The translations under genes were made by a program, and so were the position numbers. From NCBI GenBank assembly GCA_963632245.1, contig CAVGTF010000027.1:1-19205 (forward strand): a stretch of DNA of 19,205 nt. Direction: 5' to 3'. Position 1 is the stretch's first letter. Each line of letters begins with the position of its first letter. This document shows positions 5,937 to 14,204 of this stretch, one piece after another. The notes beneath the pieces were generated by a model. It was not told the DNA's origin and did not search any database. It worked only from the letters and a program-made list of their open reading frames with translations. This DNA is from UBA1724 sp963632245 (lineage in GTDB: Bacteria > Verrucomicrobiota > Lentisphaeria > Oligosphaerales > Oligosphaeraceae).

Positions 5937-8900
5937 ATGAAGCGCGACACACGGCATTTGTTCCTCCTCCTCGCCCTCTGGCTCCTCTCCTGCACGGCAC
6001 TCTCCGCCGATAGCGTCTACCGTTGGTATACGGACGCCGACGAACTCCGGGAGGCGGTCCGTGCCACCGGAGGACGACCGGTGCTTATTTTCTTCGGCAA
6101 AGGCAATTGCGAGGACTGTGAAAACGTATGGACCCTAAAGAATTACCTACAACCGGAAAGTCAGGACTTTCTTTCCTACCTAGAAGAGAACCAAATCTTC
6201 GGACTTAAAGTCAAAGACACCTCCACATTTACAAATGCTTGGAAGCATCTAAAATCCCTCAATTGGTCAAGCACGGAGGACTCCGTATTCGGCGGCGGAA
6301 CGAAAACCCAGAGATCCCCCTACTTGGCCTTCGTGCAACTGGATTCCGAAAGCAGCAAAACAGGCAATCTCGTCCCCGCAAAAGAAATTATAAGCTCCTT
6401 TGGAACGGCAGCCCCTGAAAAAGCCAAAATCACCTGTTCGAATGTCTTAGCCTGGCTCACGAAGCTCCAGAAGACCACGGAATTTCTGAAGGTGTATTCT
6501 CCCGATCAGGTCCCCGATCCCGGGGAAGATGGAGACGACAGTGGCGAGACCGGCGGCGAGACCGGCGGTGACGATCCCACGGTGGACAGTATGCCCTACC
6601 ACTGGTATACCGACATTGCCCAGTTGCGCGCTGCCATCAAGGTCTATGACCGCCCGGTTCTAATCTTTTTTGGCAAGAGCAACTGCGGCGACTGCGAAGT
6701 TGTCTGGAAGTCAAATGGCTATCTGGAACCATCGAGTGATGAATTCCTTTCCTACATGGAAGAAAACCAAATCTTTGGACTCAAGATCAAGGATACCACC
6801 GTATTCACCACGGGCTGGAATTATCTAAAATCCCTCAATTGGTCCAGCACAGAGGACATCATATTTGGCGGTGAAGCAAAAAGCCAGAGATCCCCTTTCT
6901 TAGCCTTCGTTCGTTTAGACCCCGAAAGTAGTTGCACGGGTTCGCTAGCCCCCAAAAAAGAAATCCTCAAATCCTTTGATACAGCAGCTCCCGTAAAAGA
7001 CAAACTCACCCGATCCAATGTCTTGGCGTGGCTTACGAAACTGATGTTAACGAAGGAGTTCCAGGAGGTCTTTGCCACTGCGGAGCCGGAGGGTGAGGTC
7101 CTGGAATTTTGGGAGACTGCGGAGGATCTCGGGGTAGGCTCTACTGGCAACTACGATACGAGTCTGGGTGTCGCGAGATTCGAGACTGGATTTAATGCCG
7201 AGACCACGGAGCTGAAATTCACCTTTTCTGCGAAAGCGGGGAGGCGGTATGTCTTTTCCGTGACGGGTTCCTCGGCCACGGGCGCGCCTTCCCTGACGGA
7301 ATTGGTGTCTTCCTCCGAGAGTCTCTCTGCCACCATCTATCCCCTGGGGACGCCCGAGGCTCCGGTGTACTCAGAGACTGGCAGTGGCTTTGCGGTGTTG
7401 GACGAGGGTGTTTTCTTTGTGCCGGAGAAGGCGGGCAACTACGTCTTGTGCCTGAAGTTGGATCAGTCGCCCAGCGGGGACCTGCCCTTCGCGTTGCGCT
7501 ATCACTACTCCTCCTATACCGGCAAGGCGGGCTCTGCGGACACGCCCTTCTGGACTTGGGATGAGGCAAATGTTGGCAAGTGGACCATGGATTACGACGG
7601 CGTGGTGAAGACCACGGAGGCGCGTCCCTTCCTGCTTTATGTAGGGGGTGTCGCCTGGTGTCCCCATTGTGTAGCGACGGACCGCCTGATCTTTGACAAC
7701 GCCGCCTTCCAGAGTGCGGTGAAGGGCTATCCGCTGGTCGTGCTGGACAACCGCCGTCGTGGCGAGGCCACGGGTCCCAGCCTGCTCTACAGTCCCGAAT
7801 ACCAGAGCTACCTCCAGAGCGAGCTGAAGCAGACCCGCGGAATTGCCTCCGATCTCGAGGAGACCATTACGAAGAAGCTCTCCCGGAACCATGAGATCCA
7901 GACGTCCCTCTGCCTGCCTGGGGCGTCGACAATCCCCTACCCCACGCTGTTGTTCTGCGAGACCGACGGCGAGGGTGGTGTGCGAGTCGTGGACCGTGTG
8001 GTTCCCCTCACCATTCCCGAGGGTGCGGATCTCTCGGAGTTCTCCCAGGAGCTGGTGGAATCCATGGCGAGCCTCCTGGACGACAAGACGGAAGAGAAGG
8101 ACAACGAGTCTTCCACCACCGGGGCGACTCAATCCCTGGGAAACGCGGACTTCGAAAAGAACGCCTTGATTGGCGGACTGGACAGCGTTGACTGGCGGAT
8201 TCTGGAGGCCACTGCCTCCGCCAACTGGGAACTGCGGGTGATTCCTGCGGAGGATGGCACTGGCTACGAGGACGACGCGGTGCTTACTCTGTCGCTTTAT
8301 GACGAGGATGGCACCAACCTGAAGCAGAGTGTGACGGGGAGCTGGAGTGATGCTCCCGAGTTGCTCTTCAATGTGGTGGAGAATCAGAAGCTGCTGCTGA
8401 AGATCTCCGTGAATAGTGTCCAGGGAACTACGGTGCCCTACGTTTTGGAGGGTAAGACCTCCCTGCCTCCCTACAAGATCTCTTTTGAGAAAGCCGAGTG
8501 GCCCGTCACGGGAAAAACGACTGGTGAAGGAAAGATCACCCTCACTTGGAAGAAACTCATAGCGGATACCACAACGACCGGCAAGGTCCGGTTGGTCCTG
8601 CCCGAGGGTGTCACCTCTTCGGGCACTGAGCTCTCCTTTGGGGGAGCGGCAAGTGGGTCCCTGGACGTGACGCTTGAGGGCCTGCAGCGTAACCAGGAGG
8701 AATCCGCCGCCAGCGTGGATTCCACGCTTTCCTTAGAGGCCGTGGAGAATTGCCAGGTGGCGACCCCCAGCGAGGCTACCGTGAAATACTACACCCTTCC
8801 GATCCTGGGCGAGATTACCTCTGGCAACACCCTCGACCTGACCATGAGCGAAAATGCCGAAGGGGAAACCACCCTGGCGATTCTCTCCGGCTATGGAAAT

Positions 8901-10979
8901 GACACCCTCTCTGTGGAGACCACCAATGCTCCCGAATGGCTGACCGTCAGCGTGAAAAATGGCCAGCTAGTCTTCGAGGGCACTCCCACCAGCAGTGGCG
9001 AAGTGGAATTCACTGTCACCCTGAAGACGGGTGACAAGACCGGCGGGAGCTATTCCGTGAAACTCCAGGTCAAGCCCCTGAGCGACCTCAATCCCGCTGC
9101 CGCCAACACGGCCTCCTTCACCGGGCGGGTCTACACTAAAGATGAAAAGGGCACCGACGAACGCACCTCGGATGTGATCAAGATCACGCGCAATACCGAG
9201 AACCGCCAGCTGGAGGTCACCATCCAGGGGGAACACAACAAGTCCTTCACCCTGTCCGACTGGAGCCTGGATTCGAAAACAAACAGCGTAACTGCTAAGG
9301 ACCAAGTAGAGTCCCCCACCATCGAGCTCGCCATGACACCTGCTGGCGTGGGCACCGGCAAACTCACATTAGGCAATACCACATACGACATCCTCTTCTC
9401 TCCCGATGTGACATCGACCACAACGGAAGACTACCGGGGGCGTTTCCATGTGGCCATGACCTTCGGCAGTTCCAAGGACTTCCAGGGCTTTGGCTTCCTG
9501 CAGTTCACAGTAAAAGAAGGCGGCAGTGTTGCGCTCACCGGCGAGATGCCCAATGGCGCCACCCTGGGCGAAACGGCATTGCAACTGTGCAAGGCGACGG
9601 ATGCCACGGATGCCGCACTGGACTTCTATCTAACCTTCAATGACGAAAGTGTCCTAAGCGGCGAACTGACGATCAACCGTCAGAGCGACACCGAAGAATC
9701 CAAGACCAGGATTTCCAAGTGCAATGGTGTGAAGTGGCACCAGAAGAACTCCTCGGCGTTCTTTGCCTCGCAGGCCTGCGGCGTCACCTTCGATCCCACC
9801 AAGGGCATCTTGGAGCAGCTAGTGGGCAGTGACAATTACAAGACCCTGGACCTCTATGCCTTTGGCAAGAGCGAGGACCTCTCAGAGATCACCCTTCCTG
9901 ATAACGTGGTCGGCGCGCTGCTGCCGCTAGGCGTCACCCTGGAAGAGAAGACCACGGACAGTGGCGTCGTTTTCCAGGCGAGTGAGCGCAAGGGCTATGC
10001 CCTCGTGCCCGGCATGGGGCTGACTGTGGAAATCACCTCCGATGGCATCCTGCAGGGCGGCTTCAACCTCTTCCAGGAGGATGGCACCACCCGCGAGGCC
10101 ACCTTCCGCGGAATCTTCACGCCGGTTCCCGCCAGCTGCTGCGGCAGCGATCCCGATGCCATCGCATACGGTCGCATTGTACTGGACGACAAGAGCTGGC
10201 CGGTCATGATCATCCCCAACCAGCCCGCTGACTTGAACGACCTCCATACTCTGGAACTGCAGTCCGTCGCAGGAGGCAAGCTCGGCTGGTCGGACAAGAA
10301 GGATGGCGAGCTCGGCGTGCTAGTGGATGCCACGGCAGAGACGAAGCTCCTGGGCTACTCCACGGAGAGCGGCTATGCCTGCGAGCTTCCCGCGAGCGGC
10401 TCGAAGCTGTATGCCGCCACCGCGAAGTACGGCTACATCCCCGAGGGCGATGCCTCCACGAGCGCCACGGTTCTGGAGTTGTCGGCATCCCTGGCAAGCA
10501 GTTCTTCCTCGGGTAGCGAGGCCTCCGTAGAGGGCCGGTGGTTCCTCCTGGCGATGCCCGCCGGCTTCCAGAGCAGCGACGCCTTCCCCACCTGCGTCCG
10601 GTATGTCTTGAGCGACGACGGAAAAGACTTCCACTCCCTGACCACCACTGAGGATTCCTCTTCCGACGAGGTCTTCTTCCTGTATCTGAAGACAGGCGAG
10701 AGCATCACCCTGAAGGGCCTGCAGTTCACCGAAGAGAGCGCCGCCACCGACGAGACCACCACGGATTCCCGTGGCTTCCTACTGGTGCCGGAGGACGACG
10801 AGAGCGTCAAGAGTGGCGAGGTCTGGCATTGGGAGGGTTCCGAGGACGCCTTCCGTCCCGGCGCGCCCGAGAGCATCTCCGGCGTGACGGGCTTCCGCCA
10901 GGGCGTCTGGTGCAAGGCGACAACGACGACCGCGATCCCCGTGGACAAATCCACGGATACCTCCGACTCCGACAAGTAG
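5937..10979 (+). CDS. Very large secreted protein with three thioredoxin-like domains and beta-sandwich domains
   Basis: A 1680-residue exported protein with no precise family match. Residues 1-24 are a signal peptide; LLSC at 16-19 could be a lipobox, or cleavage may follow ALSA. Two near-identical thioredoxin-like domains occupy about 28-190 and 221-380, with CEDC (58-61) and CGDC (250-253), joined by an acidic Gly-rich linker (194-219). A PPC-like beta domain (about 385-528) precedes a third thioredoxin-like domain (about 550-715) with WCPHC (C575, C578). After it come another PPC-like domain (about 730-845), a putative-Ig domain (about 950-1045, APEWLTV, FEGTPTSSGEVEFTV), two beta-rich repeats seen in PVC-type exported proteins, and a C-terminal domain shared with the preceding gene product. 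The role is inferred to be periplasmic or surface thiol-disulfide exchange. The start at 5937 opens the signal peptide; 5883 would add 18 residues. The DUF1573 gene follows after 40 bases. Confidence 0.85.
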   Translation: MKRDTRHLFLLLALWLLSCTALSADSVYRWYTDADELREAVRATGGRPVLIFFGKGNCEDCENVWTLKNYLQPESQDFLSYLEENQIFGLKVKDTSTFTNAWKHLKSLNWSSTEDSVFGGGTKTQRSPYLAFVQLDSESSKTGNLVPAKEIISSFGTAAPEKAKITCSNVLAWLTKLQKTTEFLKVYSPDQVPDPGEDGDDSGETGGETGGDDPTVDSMPYHWYTDIAQLRAAIKVYDRPVLIFFGKSNCGDCEVVWKSNGYLEPSSDEFLSYMEENQIFGLKIKDTTVFTTGWNYLKSLNWSSTEDIIFGGEAKSQRSPFLAFVRLDPESSCTGSLAPKKEILKSFDTAAPVKDKLTRSNVLAWLTKLMLTKEFQEVFATAEPEGEVLEFWETAEDLGVGSTGNYDTSLGVARFETGFNAETTELKFTFSAKAGRRYVFSVTGSSATGAPSLTELVSSSESLSATIYPLGTPEAPVYSETGSGFAVLDEGVFFVPEKAGNYVLCLKLDQSPSGDLPFALRYHYSSYTGKAGSADTPFWTWDEANVGKWTMDYDGVVKTTEARPFLLYVGGVAWCPHCVATDRLIFDNAAFQSAVKGYPLVVLDNRRRGEATGPSLLYSPEYQSYLQSELKQTRGIASDLEETITKKLSRNHEIQTSLCLPGASTIPYPTLLFCETDGEGGVRVVDRVVPLTIPEGADLSEFSQELVESMASLLDDKTEEKDNESSTTGATQSLGNADFEKNALIGGLDSVDWRILEATASANWELRVIPAEDGTGYEDDAVLTLSLYDEDGTNLKQSVTGSWSDAPELLFNVVENQKLLLKISVNSVQGTTVPYVLEGKTSLPPYKISFEKAEWPVTGKTTGEGKITLTWKKLIADTTTTGKVRLVLPEGVTSSGTELSFGGAASGSLDVTLEGLQRNQEESAASVDSTLSLEAVENCQVATPSEATVKYYTLPILGEITSGNTLDLTMSENAEGETTLAILSGYGNDTLSVETTNAPEWLTVSVKNGQLVFEGTPTSSGEVEFTVTLKTGDKTGGSYSVKLQVKPLSDLNPAAANTASFTGRVYTKDEKGTDERTSDVIKITRNTENRQLEVTIQGEHNKSFTLSDWSLDSKTNSVTAKDQVESPTIELAMTPAGVGTGKLTLGNTTYDILFSPDVTSTTTEDYRGRFHVAMTFGSSKDFQGFGFLQFTVKEGGSVALTGEMPNGATLGETALQLCKATDATDAALDFYLTFNDESVLSGELTINRQSDTEESKTRISKCNGVKWHQKNSSAFFASQACGVTFDPTKGILEQLVGSDNYKTLDLYAFGKSEDLSEITLPDNVVGALLPLGVTLEEKTTDSGVVFQASERKGYALVPGMGLTVEITSDGILQGGFNLFQEDGTTREATFRGIFTPVPASCCGSDPDAIAYGRIVLDDKSWPVMIIPNQPADLNDLHTLELQSVAGGKLGWSDKKDGELGVLVDATAETKLLGYSTESGYACELPASGSKLYAATAKYGYIPEGDASTSATVLELSASLASSSSSGSEASVEGRWFLLAMPAGFQSSDAFPTCVRYVLSDDGKDFHSLTTTEDSSSDEVFFLYLKTGESITLKGLQFTEESAATDETTTDSRGFLLVPEDDESVKSGEVWHWEGSEDAFRPGAPESISGVTGFRQGVWCKATTTTAIPVDKSTDTSDSDK
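6018..7076 (+). repeat. Tandem duplication of a thioredoxin-like domain
   Basis: The two N-terminal domains repeat with a period of 576 bp between their CxxC motifs. Long stretches are nearly identical at DNA level, for example CTAAAATCCCTCAATTGGTC at 6249 and 6825. Both copies use A/T-rich codons (AAA, AAT, TTA, ATT) noticeably more than the rest of the gene. Each copy has one extra cysteine in a different place: C167 in the first (TCSNV) and C333 in the second (SSCTG). Confidence 0.85.
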
Positions 10980-11019
10980 CACGCTCCTCTCCCTTCCCTG
11001 CAATTCCCCTGTTACTGAC

Positions 11020-12216
11020 ATGACGCCTTTCCGCATTTCGTTCCTTGCCGCGTTCCTGGCGGCGATGTTGCTTCTTCCCAGTTGCAAGAAGGCAACTGAC
11101 ACCACTCCCTCGCAGGAAGAAGTCGCCGCGAAGCAATCGGAGACCCTCACCATCCTCACAGAGGAATCGGAGAAGCCGCCCCTGGCGCTAAGCTACGAGG
11201 GCATCTTGAACATGGGGAAGGTCTATTCCCAGGAGAAGGCCCATGGGGTCTTCACGGTGACCAACGTCAGCCGTTTTCCCCAGACCATCAAGCGCGTCTT
11301 CCCCACCTGCAACTGCATTGTCCTGGACGAGAACTACTCCAGACGGGAGTTGCAGCCCGGCGAGGCCCTGGAGATCGGCTTCACCATGGATGCCTCCACC
11401 GTGACCGCCGACTCCTATGCGCGGAATATCCAGATTGACGTGCAGGGTGCCAAAGCCCTCACTGCGCGAATCGGCGGATATATTCTTCCGCCGGCGATCT
11501 TGAAGCCCGGCGACTCCGTGGAACTGGGCGACCTGCGAAATCCCGTGGGTCCCTGGGAGGCGGTCTTCGAGATCCAGAAAAATCCGGAGCTCCCCGAGCC
11601 CCTGGAATTCGGCGAACTGCCGGAGAGCCGCTTCTTCCATGCGGAGCTGACGACCCTGGAGCCCGGCGAGAAGTACCGTCTGACGCTGACCTCGAAGGGG
11701 CCTCTGCCCTACACGCGGGACTTGGCAGTGCTCTACAACGTGCCCATCACGCGTCCCGCAGCAGCGCGGCAGCTCGTGCTGACCCTGAATGCCAATGTAG
11801 GCGAGGAGGTCTATTTTGCCCCCAGCACCTGGAAGATCCAGGAGGAAAAGCTCCGTGAGGCGGGTAGCCTGACCGAGCGTTTTGCCTACGGCGAGGTGCC
11901 GGGTCTGCAGGAAGAGCGCAAGGCGGGAGATCCCGCCGCCAATCCCAAGGACATGATGCGCCTGAATCTGATGAAGCAGAAGGACGCCATTCCGTTGCGC
12001 TTCGTCAAGGAGCACCACGATTGGGACGACCTCTTCGCCAACCTGGAATTCGAGGTGCCCGAGGGCGTAATCTTGGAGAAGATCCGTCATCCCAAAGGCA
12101 TTGAGCTGAAGATCACTGTGACTCCGGAGAGCTTCCAGGGAGATGTGCGGGAAGTGCGCATCCTCCCGCACCGGCAGGAAAACAAGGGCAGGCCCATCAT
12201 CATCACCTTGGAATAG
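11020..12216 (+). CDS. DUF1573-domain lipoprotein
   Basis: A 398-residue predicted lipoprotein. The signal peptide ends in the lipobox LPSC (residues 19-22). Residues about 62-152 form a DUF1573 domain, recognised by LNMGKVYSQEKAHGVFTVTN, the PTCNC motif (C97, C99) and the LQPGEALEIGFTMDAS strand. DUF1573 proteins are Ig-like extracytoplasmic domains without an established enzymatic role. The remaining 240 residues are beta-rich and unrecognised; they may hold further Ig-like folds. It lies 40 bases after the multi-thioredoxin gene and 10 bases before the CcdA/DsbD-like gene, so it is probably translated from one operon with both and may dock with them at the membrane. The paired cysteines make it a conceivable substrate or partner in thiol exchange, which is an inference. 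Confidence 0.85.
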   Translation: MTPFRISFLAAFLAAMLLLPSCKKATDTTPSQEEVAAKQSETLTILTEESEKPPLALSYEGILNMGKVYSQEKAHGVFTVTNVSRFPQTIKRVFPTCNCIVLDENYSRRELQPGEALEIGFTMDASTVTADSYARNIQIDVQGAKALTARIGGYILPPAILKPGDSVELGDLRNPVGPWEAVFEIQKNPELPEPLEFGELPESRFFHAELTTLEPGEKYRLTLTSKGPLPYTRDLAVLYNVPITRPAAARQLVLTLNANVGEEVYFAPSTWKIQEEKLREAGSLTERFAYGEVPGLQEERKAGDPAANPKDMMRLNLMKQKDAIPLRFVKEHHDWDDLFANLEFEVPEGVILEKIRHPKGIELKITVTPESFQGDVREVRILPHRQENKGRPIIITLE

Positions 12217-12226
12217 GAATCCGACC

Positions 12227-13807
12227 ATGTCACGCTCCCGCAAAAGCCGAAGTCTGATGCCGGCGCTCTTCCTCCTGGCGCTGGCGCTCTTGGGCATCCT
12301 GGCCACGCCGCTGACGGCCAGAGACTATCTGCTCCTCTTCGGCTCAGACTCCTGCGAGGAGTGCGGCGCCTTCAAAAAAGCGTGGTCCGCTACGGCCGCA
12401 TACACCGATCCCCTCCTGGTCTATATCTCCATTGACACAGAGGAGGGCTATCAATTCCTGCGGGATCTGGAGGAGGCCCTGCCCCCCGAAAAGCCCGCCG
12501 AGGTCTTCCCCGTCTTCCTGGCGGGACCCCACTGGATCCAGGGCGCGGAGGCGCTGCAGGACAGCAAGTGGGACGAGTGGGTCCACTCCGTGCCGAAGAT
12601 CCCGATGCTGGCGCCCCTGGAACAATCCGTGGCATCTGCGGAGCGCGAGATCCTGATCTCCTGGACACCACCGGTGGTTGCGACGAAGCCGCTCCTCCCC
12701 GGTGAGCTGACGCACAAGGGGCCGATTGCATTGCTATACTTGGCGTCGCCGGGCTGTGCAAAGTGTGCGCGTCAGGAGCGCGAGCTCATGCGCCTGAAGG
12801 AGCTCATTCCGTCCTTGTCCATGGAGCGCTATGACTTCTCAACTGTGGACGGACAGGTCATGATGGAGCGAGTGAAGAACCACTTCCAGCTCAAGGACAC
12901 CGAAGAGAATCTGACGCCGCTGGTAGCCTGGGGCAATGGCCTGCACCACGGCAGCCTGATCACGGCGGAGTCGTTATTGGAGGCGCTGGTGAAGACGCCC
13001 GGCGATGCCTGGTGGCGTGGCGCCATTTCGGAGAGCGAGCGCCAGCAGGCCATCCGTCATGGCGAAATGCTGCTGGAGGGCGTCACCTGGACCATGGTGC
13101 TTTCCGCGGGCTTGCTGGACGGCATCAACCCCTGCGCCTTCGCCACCATCATCTTCCTCATCAGCTACCTCCTCTACCTCAAGCGCAGCCGGAGCTTCGT
13201 GCTGGTGGTGGGCGGATGCTTCTGCCTGGGAGTCTTCCTCTCCTACTTCCTCTACGGGCTCTCCCTGGGCTTCCTGGTGGACCAGCTGAACCGCTTCTTC
13301 TGGGCAAAGACTCTGCTCTACTGCCTCTTCGGATTGGCCGGCATCGCATTCTTCCTGCTGCATCTGCGGGATACCCTGAAGTATCGCGAAACCGGGAAGG
13401 TGACGGATCTGGAGATGGGGCTTGGCGCGGACACGCACCGGAAGATCCACGACAAGATCCACACCTGGGCGAAACTCCCAAATTGGCTGGCGATTCCCGC
13501 GGCGATCTGTCTGGGATGCCTGGTCTCCGCCATGGAGCTCGCATGCACTGGACAGGTGTATTTGCCCACCATCGCGGCGATCTTCGGCAAGGGCGGCCTG
13601 CAACCGCGGGTCCTCTGGATGCTGACCGGATACAACCTCGCCTTCCTGGTGCCGCTATTGGGCGTGACACTGGCGGCCTTCTGGGGAACCGGCGCCACCA
13701 GCCTGGCCGCCTGGGCACGAAAACACCTCCTGGCCTCCAAGGCGGCCATGACACTCCTCTTCCTGGCCATGGCACTCCTCATGTTCTTCATGGCATTCAG
13801 GGGATAA
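12227..13807 (+). CDS. CcdA/DsbD-like transmembrane thiol transporter with two N-terminal thioredoxin-like domains
   Basis: A 526-residue membrane protein. A signal peptide (1-31) is followed by a thioredoxin-like domain with DSCEEC (C43, C46), a second domain with PGCAKC (C177, C180), and about six membrane helices from 286 on. INPCAF (C303) and MELACTG (C440) match the paired intramembrane cysteines by which CcdA/DsbD proteins pass electrons from cytoplasmic thioredoxin to the outside. In classical DsbD the helices are flanked by an N-terminal Ig-like and a C-terminal thioredoxin domain; here both soluble domains are N-terminal and thioredoxin-like. A hydrophilic loop (about 381-415) separates helices 3 and 4. 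The start at 12227 has AGGA at a suitable distance and opens the signal peptide. It is probably the electron donor for the multi-thioredoxin protein two genes upstream. Confidence 0.85.
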   Translation: MSRSRKSRSLMPALFLLALALLGILATPLTARDYLLLFGSDSCEECGAFKKAWSATAAYTDPLLVYISIDTEEGYQFLRDLEEALPPEKPAEVFPVFLAGPHWIQGAEALQDSKWDEWVHSVPKIPMLAPLEQSVASAEREILISWTPPVVATKPLLPGELTHKGPIALLYLASPGCAKCARQERELMRLKELIPSLSMERYDFSTVDGQVMMERVKNHFQLKDTEENLTPLVAWGNGLHHGSLITAESLLEALVKTPGDAWWRGAISESERQQAIRHGEMLLEGVTWTMVLSAGLLDGINPCAFATIIFLISYLLYLKRSRSFVLVVGGCFCLGVFLSYFLYGLSLGFLVDQLNRFFWAKTLLYCLFGLAGIAFFLLHLRDTLKYRETGKVTDLEMGLGADTHRKIHDKIHTWAKLPNWLAIPAAICLGCLVSAMELACTGQVYLPTIAAIFGKGGLQPRVLWMLTGYNLAFLVPLLGVTLAAFWGTGATSLAAWARKHLLASKAAMTLLFLAMALLMFFMAFRG

Positions 13808-13841
13808 AAAAAATCCATACATCCGGAAGCCTCCCTCCTCC

Positions 13842-13886
13842 CAAACGGCGTTTGCAAGCCGGCGGATTTTCGCTATAGTACGCCGG
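13842..13886. promoter_or_regulatory. Dyads overlapping the leucine promoter (possible operators)
   Basis: CAAAC-GGC-GTTTG (13842-13854) overlaps the -35 box, and CCGGCG (13859-13864) with CGCCGG (13881-13886) brackets the -10 box. Either could be a repressor site, but both are short and in GC-rich DNA they could arise by chance. Confidence 0.25.
13852..13879 (+). promoter_or_regulatory. Promoter of the leucine operon
   Basis: TTGCAA (13852-13857) and TATAGT (13874-13879) are separated by 16 bp, giving a start near 13886. The start lies about 40 nt ahead of the leader peptide and about 190 nt ahead of the attenuator T tract, which is the expected spacing for a biosynthetic attenuation leader. 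It is the best -10 match in the window. Confidence 0.65.
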
Positions 13887-13924
13887 TTTCCGAAAGGACA
13901 CGACCAATTTTTCCTCACGAACTC

Positions 13925-14008
13925 ATGCGATTTGACGCGGCATTCATCCTTAGCAGCCTTCTCCTTCTGGCCCTTAGGCCGGCGGGAGGCTGTGTGCTGT
14001 CTGCCTAG
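13925..14008 (+). CDS. leuL: Leucine operon leader peptide
   Basis: A 27-codon reading frame ending in TAG. The peptide is MRFDAAFILSSLLLLALRP and then AGGCVLSA. Seven of 27 residues are leucine, six of them at positions 9, 12-15 and 17. The frame lies between a good promoter and an intrinsic terminator directly ahead of leuA. This is the arrangement of ribosome-mediated attenuation: slow decoding of Leu codons when Leu-tRNA is scarce stalls the ribosome over 13949-13975 and leaves 13982 onward free. No strong Shine-Dalgarno lies next to the ATG; GAAAGGA at 13892 is too far away, but weak sites are normal for this window. The symbol is by function, not by homology to the enterobacterial leader. 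Confidence 0.75.
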   Translation: MRFDAAFILSSLLLLALRPAGGCVLSA

Positions 14009-14044
14009 AATCGTCTAGAGAACGCAAAGACAAGAGCCCCCCGC
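13982..14044 (+). promoter_or_regulatory. Antiterminator pairing in the leu leader
   Basis: GCGGGAGGCT (13982-13991) can pair with AGCCCCCCGC (14035-14044) in 9 of 10 positions, with a single A-C mismatch. The second segment is the 5' arm of the terminator, so the two structures are mutually exclusive. The first segment starts 7 bases after the last clustered Leu codon, so it is exposed when a ribosome stalls on those codons and at least partly covered or competed for when the ribosome reaches the stop codon at 14006. Two small hairpins could compete: CTGGCC/GGCCGG (13967-13972/13977-13982) and CTAGA/TCTAG (14005-14009/14014-14018). Confidence 0.65.
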
Positions 14045-14081
14045 TTCCATGGCGCCACCGCGCGGATCGGGGGGCTTTTTT
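14035..14081 (+). terminator. Attenuator (intrinsic terminator) of the leucine operon
   Basis: AGCCCCCCG (14035-14043) pairs perfectly with CGGGGGGCT (14068-14076), and the run of six T residues spans 14076-14081. The enclosed 24 nt include further G/C pairing. It lies between the leader peptide stop and leuA, so it must be bypassed for leuACDB expression. Confidence 0.85.
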
Positions 14082-14204
14082 CGTTTCCCACACTTTCGCG
14101 CGATTTCTTCCCCGGGTGCCAACCCCATTTTCCCAAGATTCGCGCAATCCATTCAACACCCAACAACCAACAAGAACCCCCACTCAAAGGAAATCCAAAC
14201 GACT

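Noticed and set aside
13886..14081. T-box riboswitch ahead of leuA
   Set aside because: No T-box sequence or specifier stem is seen; the Leu-rich leader peptide and competing pairing explain the terminator better.
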